NCBI GenBank assembly: GCA_964395765.1
Contig: CAYNCU010000059.1
Location: 1 to 19,535 of the forward strand
Source: DATDPY01 sp964395765
GTDB lineage: Bacteria; Bacteroidota; Bacteroidia; Cytophagales; Cyclobacteriaceae
DNA length: 19,535 bases
Direction of reading: 5' to 3'
Below, in pieces: positions 8,151 to 16,388 of this stretch. The notes beneath the pieces are model-generated. The model was not told the origin of the DNA and did not search any database. It worked only from the letters and a program-made list of their open reading frames with translations. Position numbers and translations under genes: made by a program. Each line of letters opens with the position of its first letter. The stretch's first letter is position 1.

Positions 8151-9632
8151 TTACTTTGCCGGGATCAGGTTGATATTCCAAACCATCGGCAAAAGATAAT
8201 AAACGGCAAGCGTGATAATGATGATTGAAACCAGGTTCATGATAAATCCTTTTTTTGCCATTTCCTGAATTTTAATATATCCCGAATTAAATATAATCGC
8301 GTTAGGGGGCGTGGATACCGGAAGCATATAAGCGCAGCTTGAAGATATTGCGGCAGCAATCATCAGTCCGTAAGGATGAAAACCAAGGGCTGCAGCCAGC
8401 GAAGCTACGATGGGTAACATGATGGACGCAGTGGCAACATTGGAGGTGATCTCGGTCATGAAATTTACCGTCATGGTAATTATAAATAATATTATAATGA
8501 AGGGAGCTCCCCGGTACTGAATCAAACCGTTGCCGACCCATGCGGAAAGATCGGTATTGCTGAAACCGTTGGCAATCGCCAGCCCGCCGCCGAAAAGCAG
8601 AAGGATTCCCCAGGGAAGTTTCAAGGCAGTTTTCCAGTCAAGGATATGATCATTTTTCCCACCGGGGATCAGGAATAAAGTTAAAGCCCCGAAAATGGCA
8701 ATAATGGTATCATCGATTCCCGGCAGGAATTTCGATAATAAGAAGGATCGGGTGATCCATAAAAATGCCGTCAGGATGAAAATTGCAAGAATCTTTTTTT
8801 CCTCCGGTTTCATTTTACCGAGTTTATTCAATTCATTCTGAATGGTCCCCGAAACCTGTGAAAAGGATCGGATAGAGGGCCGGAAAATAATCCTTGTCAG
8901 GTATAACCATAAGATGAATAATAATACAATGGCAACAGGTAAACCGATTGCCATCCATTGGGCAAATGATATGGTTATTTTATAGTCATTCTTAACCACT
9001 GCCGAAAATATTACATTGGTAGGAGATCCGATCAAGGTAGCCATCCCTCCTATCGAAGCTCCATAGGCCGTTCCCAGCATGATGGATATTCCGAAATTTC
9101 TTTCTTCTTTATCCCCCAGTTCCGGTTTTTCACGCCGAAAGAATTCTCCGAATTGCCTGGCAACAGCCATCGCAATAGGGTACATCATCATAGTGGTTGC
9201 GGTATTGGAGATCCACATGGATAATAACGCCGCCGATAAAATAAACCCCAGGATTATATTCCGGGTATTGGTCCCCACAAGGTTGATAATATTAAGGGCA
9301 ATCCGTTTGTGGAGGTCCCATTTTTCCATGGACAGGGCGATCATAAATCCGCCCATAAACAAAAACACCATGCTATTTCCGTAGGAGGCAGTAGTTTCAG
9401 AAACTTTCAGAGCCCCGGTCAATGGAAAAATTATAATGGGTAACAGTGAAGTTGCCGGTATCGGAATTGCTTCCGTGATCCACCATATCCCTACCCAGAC
9501 GGTTCCGGCCAGCACCGCTTTCCCCGGGGGAGATAAGGTGGCCGGATGGAAAAATAATAATATAGCTGTGAATAACACCGGGCCTGCTATAAGTCCTGAC
9601 GTTCTCCTTATATTTATACCGGATTGACTCAT
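8151..9632 (-). CDS. DASS/SLC13 family sodium-coupled anion symporter
   Basis: A 493-residue inner-membrane transporter with about 11 or more hydrophobic segments. It has both Ser-Asn-Thr-type sodium/carboxylate-binding motifs of the divalent anion:sodium symporter family: SNTAT at 142-146 and TSNVAT at 396-401. It also has GSPTN at 202-206 and the family signature region SSCAYMLPVSTPPNAIIF at 431-448. The likely role is sodium-driven uptake of a dicarboxylate such as succinate or malate, or of another divalent anion such as sulfate; the ligand cannot be decided by eye. Length is normal and no frame disruption is seen. It is transcribed divergently from the isomerase/kinase pair across 63 AT-rich bases, so the two units could share a control region. 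It lies upstream of the ABC operon on the same strand but is separated by 272 bases. Confidence 0.9.
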   Translation of the reverse strand: MSQSGINIRRTSGLIAGPVLFTAILLFFHPATLSPPGKAVLAGTVWVGIWWITEAIPIPATSLLPIIIFPLTGALKVSETTASYGNSMVFLFMGGFMIALSMEKWDLHKRIALNIINLVGTNTRNIILGFILSAALLSMWISNTATTMMMYPIAMAVARQFGEFFRREKPELGDKEERNFGISIMLGTAYGASIGGMATLIGSPTNVIFSAVVKNDYKITISFAQWMAIGLPVAIVLLFILWLYLTRIIFRPSIRSFSQVSGTIQNELNKLGKMKPEEKKILAIFILTAFLWITRSFLLSKFLPGIDDTIIAIFGALTLFLIPGGKNDHILDWKTALKLPWGILLLFGGGLAIANGFSNTDLSAWVGNGLIQYRGAPFIIILFIITMTVNFMTEITSNVATASIMLPIVASLAAALGFHPYGLMIAAAISSSCAYMLPVSTPPNAIIFNSGYIKIQEMAKKGFIMNLVSIIIITLAVYYLLPMVWNINLIPAK

Positions 9633-9695
9633 GAATTTATATTAACAAGCAATTAAAAAATTTCCTGATTTGCAAATTATGAGGTATTTTAAATT

Positions 9696-10265
9696 ATGAA
9701 AAGGTCCACGGTAAATAAGGCGGTAAGGGAAGCAAAAATTTTTCTTGAAAAACACCACTGGGCACTCCCACCCGATCCCCGCTGGGATGTTACCGATTTC
9801 GGATTAAATAATTTCAATGAAAACGGGCTTGTTTTAATAAACCTTGCTGAAGAAAAGGAATATTGTGAAAAACTTATGTATGCAAAAAAAGGAATGAAGA
9901 CGCCTTTTCATAGTCACAAGGAAAAAAAGGAAGATATAATAGTCAGGAATGGTATCATGGCAATAAGACTCTGGAAAGGAAGCCCGTTGGAAACCCCTGA
10001 AGGATCTTCGTTTCATATCCGGATCAACGGCAAAGATAAAGAGGTTCACTCAGGTGAGACCCGCACGCTGAAATCCGGTGAAAGAATTACGCTCGTTCCT
10101 GGAATTTATCATGAGTTCTGGCCGGTCAGCGACGAATGCATTATGGGTGAGGTTTCAACAGCCAATGATGACCGGAATGATAATTTCTTTTTAAATCCCG
10201 ATATCGGCAGGTTTGCGGCGATCGAGGAGGATGAACCTCCGGAAGTAAAACTGGTAAGCGACTGA
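9696..10265 (+). CDS. D-lyxose/D-mannose isomerase-like cupin
   Basis: This 189-residue protein matches the D-lyxose ketol-isomerase cupin family. It starts MKRSTVNKAVREAKIFLEKHHWALPP, the usual family opening, and holds the metal site in a cupin: His72 and His74 in TPFHSHKEKKEDI, Glu79 in the same stretch, and His139 in GIYHEFWP. Known members bind Mn and convert D-lyxose to D-xylulose and D-mannose to D-fructose. No signal peptide is present, so it is cytoplasmic. It is somewhat shorter than several characterised members (about 220 residues), mainly at the C-terminus. The kinase gene begins four bases after its stop, so the two are almost certainly co-transcribed and may act in sequence. 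Family assignment is firm; which sugar it uses in the cell is inference. Confidence 0.83.
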   Translation: MKRSTVNKAVREAKIFLEKHHWALPPDPRWDVTDFGLNNFNENGLVLINLAEEKEYCEKLMYAKKGMKTPFHSHKEKKEDIIVRNGIMAIRLWKGSPLETPEGSSFHIRINGKDKEVHSGETRTLKSGERITLVPGIYHEFWPVSDECIMGEVSTANDDRNDNFFLNPDIGRFAAIEEDEPPEVKLVSD

Positions 10266-10269
10266 CCGA

Positions 10270-11280
10270 ATGAAAAAAGGAGGCATCATCGCCGGAGGTA
10301 ATTTCATCCGTGACAATACCCGTATCATCGACGAGTATCCCGGAGAGGAAATGCTATCCAATATTGTTGCCACAGCCTCCGGGAATGGCGGGGCCGCCTA
10401 TAATGTGTTAAAAGACCTGGCCCTGCTGGGTGCTGCTTTTCCACTTTATGGAATCGGACTTATTGGAAATGATGAATATGGGAAATCCATTCTTTCTGAT
10501 TGTAAAGATCACGGCATTGAAACAGCAGGTATTAAAACCACAGGGAAAGCCGGCACTTCCTTTACCGATGTAATGGTATCCGCTCGGTCGGGGAAAAGAA
10601 CATTTTTTCACTACCGTGGTGCCAATGCCTTACTCGATAAAGATCATTTTGATTTTCAACCTTTTAATGCCGAAATTTTTCATTTCGGGTATCCCCTGCT
10701 GCTTGATTCCCTGGATCAACTGGATAATAAGGGCCGAACCAGGGCTTCAATCGTTCTCGAGAAAGCCGGTAAATCCGGCCTTACCGTTTCTCTCGATCTC
10801 GTAAGCGTCAATAATTCCAGGTATAGGGATTTCATTTATCCCTGCCTTCCCTTTACAGATTATATTTTTATGAATGAAATGGAGACGGAAAAGTTAACCG
10901 GAATCAAGATCATTGAAAACGATCATGTTGCGGTCGATAAAGCAATTAAAGCTGCTGATCTACTTATCGGGAATGGAGCTAAAACGGTGATTTGTCACTT
11001 TCCCGAAGGAGCCGTGGCACATTCGGCTAACATGACCAGTAAACAAGGAAGCGCCCTGGTTCCACAGGAAGAGATAACCGGTTCAACCGGCGCGGGAGAC
11101 GCTTTGGCAGCAGGCTTTCTCCTTGGAATCCGGAATAATAAACCCATTGGGGACTGCCTTCATTTGGGAATCTGTGCCGCCACAGCATCCTTGCATCACG
11201 CGAGCTGTTCCGGGGGAATTCTTCCTATACAAGAGTGCATTGATCTCGGCAGGAAATATGGTTTCAGGGAAATCAATTAA
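10270..11280 (+). CDS. PfkB-family carbohydrate kinase
   Basis: A 336-residue ribokinase-type sugar kinase. The N-terminal PfkB signature region is SGNGGAAYNVLKDLALLGA at 37-55, followed by GLIGNDEYGK at 63-72. The C-terminal signature includes TGSTGAGDALAAGFLLG at 270-286, with the anion hole GAGD at 274-277 and catalytic base Asp277. An additional GIETAGIKTTGKAGTSFTDVMV block at 82-103 contains the usual sugar-lid strand. The family phosphorylates ribose, fructose, adenosine, 2-keto-3-deoxygluconate and others, and the motifs do not resolve the substrate. Because it starts four bases after the isomerase stop, a ketose such as D-xylulose or D-fructose is the natural guess, giving a pentulose- or fructose-phosphate for central metabolism. 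This is inferred from context only. Confidence 0.86.
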   Translation: MKKGGIIAGGNFIRDNTRIIDEYPGEEMLSNIVATASGNGGAAYNVLKDLALLGAAFPLYGIGLIGNDEYGKSILSDCKDHGIETAGIKTTGKAGTSFTDVMVSARSGKRTFFHYRGANALLDKDHFDFQPFNAEIFHFGYPLLLDSLDQLDNKGRTRASIVLEKAGKSGLTVSLDLVSVNNSRYRDFIYPCLPFTDYIFMNEMETEKLTGIKIIENDHVAVDKAIKAADLLIGNGAKTVICHFPEGAVAHSANMTSKQGSALVPQEEITGSTGAGDALAAGFLLGIRNNKPIGDCLHLGICAATASLHHASCSGGILPIQECIDLGRKYGFREIN

Positions 11281-11313
11281 AGACATTCCTGGATTTTCAA
11301 GGGGTAATTAATT

Positions 11314-11321
11314 TATATTCG
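11314..11321 (+). promoter_or_regulatory. Candidate -7 box very close to a start codon
   Basis: TATATTCG differs from the Bacteroidota -7 consensus TAnnTTTG at one base and ends four bases before the ATG at 11326. If used, transcription would begin at about the start codon, giving a leaderless or nearly leaderless message for the methyltransferase. No in-frame ATG lies nearby downstream (the next Met is residue 46), so moving the start does not resolve this. Confidence 0.3.
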
Positions 11322-11325
11322 CAGG

Positions 11326-12246
11326 ATGAAAAAAAATATCCCGGGCGCTGAATTAGGTTATAAAAAACAACAGCATCATGTTAAGGATATCCTGAAATCC
11401 AGGGACATCAGCGAATGGCATAATAAAGGAACGATCAGCTATCAATTACGAGTCCTGACAATGGATATACTCAGCCCTTTTTATTCCCATAGGAATTCAT
11501 GGCTTACAATCGGTGATTTTGCCGGTGTTGAGGCTAATTATCTTCAGGACCAGAACCAGGAAGTAACGGCTTCGGACATCTCGGAACTGGCCCTGAAGGA
11601 AGCTTATGATCGGGGATTAATTAAAAGTTACAGCCTTCAAAATGTTGAAAATATTACCTATGATACGGGATCCTTTGATTATGTCATATGCAGGGAAGCC
11701 TTTCATCATTTCCCAAGAGCGTACCTGGGTTTATATGAAATGATAAGGGTTGCAAAAAAAGCCGCCATCGTGATAGAACCCATTGACATCCTTTCAAAAA
11801 TCCCATGGATACTTTTACTTAAAAATATCTGCGATAAAATAAGCCCTTCGCTGATCAACAGGTTTTGGAAAAACAGGTTTTCTTTCGAAACGGCCGGAAA
11901 TTATGTGTTTAAATTATCGGCACGGGAAGTAGAAAAAATGGCCATGGGAATCGGATTACCATGCCTGGCCCTCCGTGAAATGAATATACTCCGGCTGGAA
12001 GGAGATTACCCTGAATTGAACAAAATACCTCCGAAGGCCGCCATACAACGGAAATTTTTGGGTAGAATCCGGAGGATGAATTTCATTTCCCGACTTGGAT
12101 TGATACCTTACAATACTTTGTGTTGTATAATTTTTAATGAAATGCCGACACAGGATATTAAATCCGGACTGGTCAAAATGGGGTTTAGTGTTCTTGATCT
12201 TCCGACCAACCCTTATCTAAACGGATTTTCAGGGGAAGTAGACTAG
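11326..12246 (+). CDS. Divergent class I SAM-dependent methyltransferase
   Basis: This 306-residue protein reads as a class I methyltransferase of the Methyltransf_11 type. The motif I region is TIGDFAGVEANYL at 61-73, followed by the acidic ribose-binding loop TASDISELAL with Asp84, then motif IV FDYVICREAFHHFPRAYLGLYEMIRVAKK at 117-145, where FHHF takes the place of the usual D/E-x-x-HH. Motif I is unusual: GDFAGVEAN replaces the standard D-x-G-x-G-x-G, so cofactor binding may be altered or weak. The C-terminal part (about 155-300) is not recognised and may hold the acceptor-binding region. There is no signal or membrane helix. It follows the kinase by 45 bases but probably has its own promoter. 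The neighbouring glycan genes suggest a sugar or lipid-linked acceptor, which is inference. Confidence 0.72.
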   Translation: MKKNIPGAELGYKKQQHHVKDILKSRDISEWHNKGTISYQLRVLTMDILSPFYSHRNSWLTIGDFAGVEANYLQDQNQEVTASDISELALKEAYDRGLIKSYSLQNVENITYDTGSFDYVICREAFHHFPRAYLGLYEMIRVAKKAAIVIEPIDILSKIPWILLLKNICDKISPSLINRFWKNRFSFETAGNYVFKLSAREVEKMAMGIGLPCLALREMNILRLEGDYPELNKIPPKAAIQRKFLGRIRRMNFISRLGLIPYNTLCCIIFNEMPTQDIKSGLVKMGFSVLDLPTNPYLNGFSGEVD

Positions 12247-12261
12247 AAGAATTTAATTCTT
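12247..12261 (+). terminator. Weak AT-rich palindrome after methyltransferase gene
   Basis: Directly after the TAG stop lies AAGAATT-T-AATTCTT, a perfect 7-base inverted repeat around one central base, followed by AATTTT. It could fold as a five-pair hairpin before a short T run. With only AT-rich pairs it would be a poor intrinsic terminator, so this call is tentative. Confidence 0.25.
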
Positions 12262-12315
12262 AATTTTAAATCCAACATTCCAAACCCGGATTTCTCCCTG
12301 TTTATAGATCGAATC

Positions 12316-12373
12316 TCCTGAAATTGAAGTGTTGAAAACTGAATATTGAAAATTGGAAATTTCAATCGCAGGA
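12316..12373. repeat. Intergenic inverted repeat enclosing TTGAAAA-type heptads
   Basis: Arms TCCTGAAATTGAA (12316-12328) and TTCAATCGCAGGA (12361-12373) are complementary at 11 of 13 positions around a 32-base AT-rich centre made of heptad-like units. The stretch 12345-12361 is identical to 3678-3694, so this looks like a second copy of a small dispersed element. It lies in the 212-base gap before the YfhO gene; no ORF is present in that gap. Confidence 0.5.
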
Positions 12374-12426
12374 AATAGGATATTTATATTTTACCACTTC
12401 TTTACAATTTTTAGTCCCTGTATTAT

Positions 12427-12434
12427 TATATTGG
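12427..12434 (+). promoter_or_regulatory. Candidate -7 box for the YfhO gene
   Basis: TATATTGG differs at one base from TAnnTTTG and lies 24 bases before the ATG at 12459. No convincing -33 TTTG is seen at the normal distance upstream. Confidence 0.3.
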
Positions 12435-12458
12435 CGCTAAATTAATCCTGATTTTTCC

Positions 12459-14858
12459 ATGACCTTAAAAGATACGATTAAGGCTTTCGCCCGCCACCTT
12501 GTTCCTATTGGCGTTTTCACCGCATTGATGTTAATATACTTCGATCCGGTTTTTGAAGGGCAATCCCTTTCACAAACGGATGTAATACAATTCACGGGCA
12601 CCAATCATGAAATTATGCAATATAAGGAAAAGGGAGAAAGGACCCTCTGGACTAATTCTTCCTTTGGAGGCATGCCGGTATTTTCAAGTTCGCCGAGTAA
12701 TTTATTTTACTATATCCATCGATTCATAAATTTCATATTTCCGACATCGGTATTACTTACTGTTCTGGGATTCATCGGTTTTTACATACTGATGCAATGC
12801 CTGGGGGTAAATATCTGGCTTTCCTTTGCCGGGGCCGCCGGATTTGTTTTATCAACGTTTAATTTTCTCAGCATTGAAGCAGGTCATATTAACAAAGTGT
12901 ACGATATGATGCTGATGGCTCCGGTGATTGCAGGGGTAATTATGATCTATGAAGGCAAGATATGGAAAGGACTTCTAATTCTCCTGATATTTTTAGGTAT
13001 GCAGATCTTTTATGCCCATATCCAGATCAACTACTACCTGTTTCTTATGATCCTGGGACTTTTTATTCTGTACCTGGTCAAAACCATTAAAGGCAAATCC
13101 TACAAAACATTTATATACAGATCACTCATACTTTTCGTCGCGGCGATTATGGTATTGGGCGCCAATATCGTTCATATATGGTCTACACTTGAATTGGCAC
13201 CCTCTACAACCCGGGGAGGGTCCGAGCTTACGGCAAAGGGCAGATCGCATACCGGACTGGATTATGATTATGCCTATGATTGGAGCAATGATATTTCGGA
13301 AACCTTTACACTGCTGGTTCCTTATTTTAAAGGAGGAGCTTCGACTGAAGATCTGGGAACAGGGTCCAATACCTACCAGGCGCTTGTGAACAACGGCATC
13401 CCGCGGCAAAGGGCCGAACAGATTTCAAGCCAGTTACCACTGTACTGGGGAGACCAGCCTTTCACGGGGGGACCGATTTATTTCGGCGCCATCTTTTGTT
13501 TTCTTTTCGTGTTGGGAATGTTTGTCATTAAATCCCCTTTAAAATGGTGGGCACTTGCCCTGGTGATATTTTCAATCATGTTATCATGGGGTAAGAATTT
13601 CCCCCTCCTTACCAATTTATTTTATTATCACTTTCCATTGTATAATAAATTCCGCTCAGTAACCATGATTTTAAGTATTGCCCAGCTGATTTTTCCCCTA
13701 ATAGGGGTTATGGCAATACAGGAAATTATATTTAAAAAGAATGAATTAAAATTACCGCTCAAGAACGACCTGTTAAAAACGGCCGGAATTATGCTCGGCA
13801 TAACGCTCCTGTTTTTTCTCTTAGGAAGCAGTTTATTTAGTTTTGCTGGTCCGCAGGATAAACAATTGCCGCAATGGCTGATTTCTTCTTTGAGGGAAGA
13901 CAGGATTTCAAAATTTAGGTCCGATTCCTTTCGATCTTTTATCTTCATCCTTTTGTCGGCAGGAGTGGTATGGTTTTTCATCACCGACAAGATCAAGGCC
14001 GGAAGAATGATCTTATTACTGTCAATCTTTATTCTGATAGACTTATGGACGGTGAACAAACGATATCTCAATAACGATGATTTCCATAACCAGGACCGGT
14101 TGAAGAAACAGGTTTTCGCCGAAACCAATATGGATAAACAGATCCTGAGGGACACTACAAAATATTACCGGGTTTTAAATCTTGCCACCAATACCTTTAA
14201 TGACGGAGTAACATCCTATTATCATTATTCTGTGGGTGGGTATAGTGCTATCAAGCTGGAAAGATACCAGGAATTAATAGAGAATCAGATTGCAAAAAAT
14301 AATATCCGTGTCCTGGATATGCTGAATACCCGGTATATCATTCTGCCCGAAAAAAATGGCGATAAACTCCAGTTCAACGGAGGGGCCCTTGGCAATTGCT
14401 GGTTTGTAAAAAATGATAAAGTTGTTCAGAACGCCGATGAGGAAAATGAAGCCTTAAGCGATTTTAATCCGGCCGAAACGGCACTGGTTGATAAACGCTT
14501 TGAAGATATGCTTAAGCCGATCCAATACGATTCTACTGCCTCGATCACACTGACTTCCTACAATCCAATGAAAATGGAATATGAGTCAAACAGTTCCGGG
14601 GAGGAACTGGCGGTTTTCTCCGACATCTATTATCAGCCGGGGTGGAATTCCTATATCGACGGAAAGAAAACCCCGCATTTCAGGACCGATTATATTCTTC
14701 GCGGGATGATGATTCCCTCCGGGAAACATAAAATCGTTTTTGAATTCAGGCCGAAATCATATTTTGTCGGTGAAAAAATAGGGACCGTGGCTTCGTCCTT
14801 TGTATTTCTTTTCCTGCTTCTGGATATATTTATGGTGGGCTTTAAAGAAAAAGAATAA
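12459..14858 (+). CDS. YfhO-family multi-pass membrane protein
   Basis: A 799-residue inner-membrane protein of the YfhO type, which has a GT-C-like architecture. The hydrophobic part has roughly a dozen helices between residues 13 and 530, with a large loop (about 245-335) containing DYDYAYDWSNDISETFTLLVPYFKGG, a region shared by Bacteroidota members. Next comes a soluble outer domain (about 535-770, including YHYSVGGYSAIKLERYQELIE at 588-608 and YQPGWNSYIDGKK near 726) and a final helix at about 775-795. Bacillus and Listeria YfhO proteins take part in decorating lipoteichoic acid with sugars, so glycosyl transfer from a lipid-linked donor is likely, though the acceptor in Bacteroidota is unknown. 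Length is normal. The gene converges on and overlaps by 17 bases the neighbouring glycosyltransferase gene. Confidence 0.85.
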   Translation: MTLKDTIKAFARHLVPIGVFTALMLIYFDPVFEGQSLSQTDVIQFTGTNHEIMQYKEKGERTLWTNSSFGGMPVFSSSPSNLFYYIHRFINFIFPTSVLLTVLGFIGFYILMQCLGVNIWLSFAGAAGFVLSTFNFLSIEAGHINKVYDMMLMAPVIAGVIMIYEGKIWKGLLILLIFLGMQIFYAHIQINYYLFLMILGLFILYLVKTIKGKSYKTFIYRSLILFVAAIMVLGANIVHIWSTLELAPSTTRGGSELTAKGRSHTGLDYDYAYDWSNDISETFTLLVPYFKGGASTEDLGTGSNTYQALVNNGIPRQRAEQISSQLPLYWGDQPFTGGPIYFGAIFCFLFVLGMFVIKSPLKWWALALVIFSIMLSWGKNFPLLTNLFYYHFPLYNKFRSVTMILSIAQLIFPLIGVMAIQEIIFKKNELKLPLKNDLLKTAGIMLGITLLFFLLGSSLFSFAGPQDKQLPQWLISSLREDRISKFRSDSFRSFIFILLSAGVVWFFITDKIKAGRMILLLSIFILIDLWTVNKRYLNNDDFHNQDRLKKQVFAETNMDKQILRDTTKYYRVLNLATNTFNDGVTSYYHYSVGGYSAIKLERYQELIENQIAKNNIRVLDMLNTRYIILPEKNGDKLQFNGGALGNCWFVKNDKVVQNADEENEALSDFNPAETALVDKRFEDMLKPIQYDSTASITLTSYNPMKMEYESNSSGEELAVFSDIYYQPGWNSYIDGKKTPHFRTDYILRGMMIPSGKHKIVFEFRPKSYFVGEKIGTVASSFVFLFLLLDIFMVGFKEKE

Positions 14859-16371
14859 ATCTTCCGAGCCGGGTAACCTGGAAAATAAATCGAACTATAA
14901 TGACCAGGTGATTCAAAAGGGTTTTTATTAAACCATAATTCTTTACCATAATTAAAAATCTTTCCCTCAGGGATGGTAAAATTGTTTTACTTGACCGGCC
15001 TCCTTCCAGGTACCGGCAAAGGTAACGGCGAGTATTGATAATCGAATTGGAATTTTTCATGCAATTGATCTGCCAGTCGATATCTGCCGAATGCGGGTAT
15101 TTTAAATCATATAACGGAGCCAATTCTCTTTTCACAATAAAGGCCTGATGACTGACCCGCTGTCCTAATTGAAAACTTCTCCATGATAATTTTTCCGGCG
15201 GACTTAATCTCCGGCTACCCAGCTCCTCCTCCCGGATATTGACGATCATGGTGTTACCGTAATATATATCTCCACTTTCGTTTTCAGTGAACACCTGCTC
15301 CAGGGTAGTGGAATCGAATATTTCATCCCCTGAATTGATAAACCATACATAATCGCCGGTGGCTATCTTCAGCCCTTTGTTCATGGCATCGTAAATACCA
15401 TTGTCTTTATCGGAAATCCATCGGGCAATCCGATCTTCATTTTTCTCGATCACTGCCAGGCTTCCATCATCAGAACCTCCGTCCACGACGATAAATTCCA
15501 GGTCGTCGTACTTTTGATTAAATATATTCTTGATGGTTTTTTCAAGCAGAAAACATTGATTATAATTAACGGTGATGACAGTAACCTTGGGGAATAAATT
15601 TTTTTTGAAAACATACTCCATTAATTTGGTCTCTTCAAGTTTATGCTGAATAAAGTTCCGGTCCATCTTATTCCATCCATGAATACCCAACGGAAATTTG
15701 CTTTTTAGCATAGAGAATGCTTTTAACGGCTTTCTTTCTATGCTGAATTCTACCGCTTCATCGACATCAGGAATTTTTAACCTTTTACCGTTTATCCTAC
15801 CGAAAAAGGACCAGAAATAATCTTCATTGGTTTTCCAATTACGTATTATCTTTTGATTTTCTTCAGCCGCCTTAATAAAAGTATCAACTTTTCTCAATGA
15901 AAGTCCCCCGTTGCCAACCGGCTTATTTATCGCACCGCTAAAAAGTAATTGTAATGCCTTGCCCGGGGACATTTTTACAAGGATATTAAAAAATATGTCA
16001 ATTTTGTAATCGAGCCAGGGTGCTCCGATATAATCATAGGATTTAGCCACCCAGTTTTCAATATCATTTTTAAATAGAATTACGTCGAGCTGGCAAATTA
16101 GAATATATTTATAGTTTTCGAACCGGGCATAAAATTCACGGGACATCAATAATTGGTTATAACCTTCCAGGCCGGAAAAAAAATGGCTGTCAAATTCTTC
16201 CTCTGAAAAATCCCGAAACCATTCCGAATATTTTTCAGTCTTTAATCCCCTGGGTTTTACAAGAATAACAGGGTAATCCTTCAATTGATTACAACAAATC
16301 CTGAAGGATAGGATTTCAGTCCCGGAAGGTTGGTATTTATAAGCTGGAATAATGACAGCAACGTCCTTCAT
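14842..16371 (-). CDS. Two-domain DUF5672-GT2 glycosyltransferase
   Basis: A 509-residue fusion when started at the ATG at 16371; a TTG at 16383 would add four residues but sits only six bases past the upstream stop. In the longer numbering, residues 1-240 match DUF5672: VAVIIPAYK at 8-16, YKYILICQLDVILFKNDIENW at 91-111 with a possible QLD metal site, YDYIGAPWLD at 117-126 and GNGGLSLRK at 157-165. Residues 266-470 are a GT-A family 2 transferase: VTVITVNYNQ at 267-276, VDGGSDDGS at 300-308, DNGIYDAMNKGL at 327-338, the DxD-like SGDE at 351-354 and catalytic-region DID at 434-436. A hydrophobic C-terminus (490-513) suggests membrane association. It probably builds a surface glycan. It follows the methyltransferase stop by 17 bases, so they form an operon. 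Confidence 0.86.
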   Translation of the reverse strand: MKDVAVIIPAYKYQPSGTEILSFRICCNQLKDYPVILVKPRGLKTEKYSEWFRDFSEEEFDSHFFSGLEGYNQLLMSREFYARFENYKYILICQLDVILFKNDIENWVAKSYDYIGAPWLDYKIDIFFNILVKMSPGKALQLLFSGAINKPVGNGGLSLRKVDTFIKAAEENQKIIRNWKTNEDYFWSFFGRINGKRLKIPDVDEAVEFSIERKPLKAFSMLKSKFPLGIHGWNKMDRNFIQHKLEETKLMEYVFKKNLFPKVTVITVNYNQCFLLEKTIKNIFNQKYDDLEFIVVDGGSDDGSLAVIEKNEDRIARWISDKDNGIYDAMNKGLKIATGDYVWFINSGDEIFDSTTLEQVFTENESGDIYYGNTMIVNIREEELGSRRLSPPEKLSWRSFQLGQRVSHQAFIVKRELAPLYDLKYPHSADIDWQINCMKNSNSIINTRRYLCRYLEGGRSSKTILPSLRERFLIMVKNYGLIKTLLNHLVIIVRFIFQVTRLGRFILFL

Positions 16372-16388
16372 ATGGGTTAGCAAATATT

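Noticed and set aside
13628..14155. Minus-strand frame of 175 codons inside the YfhO gene
   Set aside because: Long but fully opposite conserved YfhO sequence; its translation has irregular composition and no domain.
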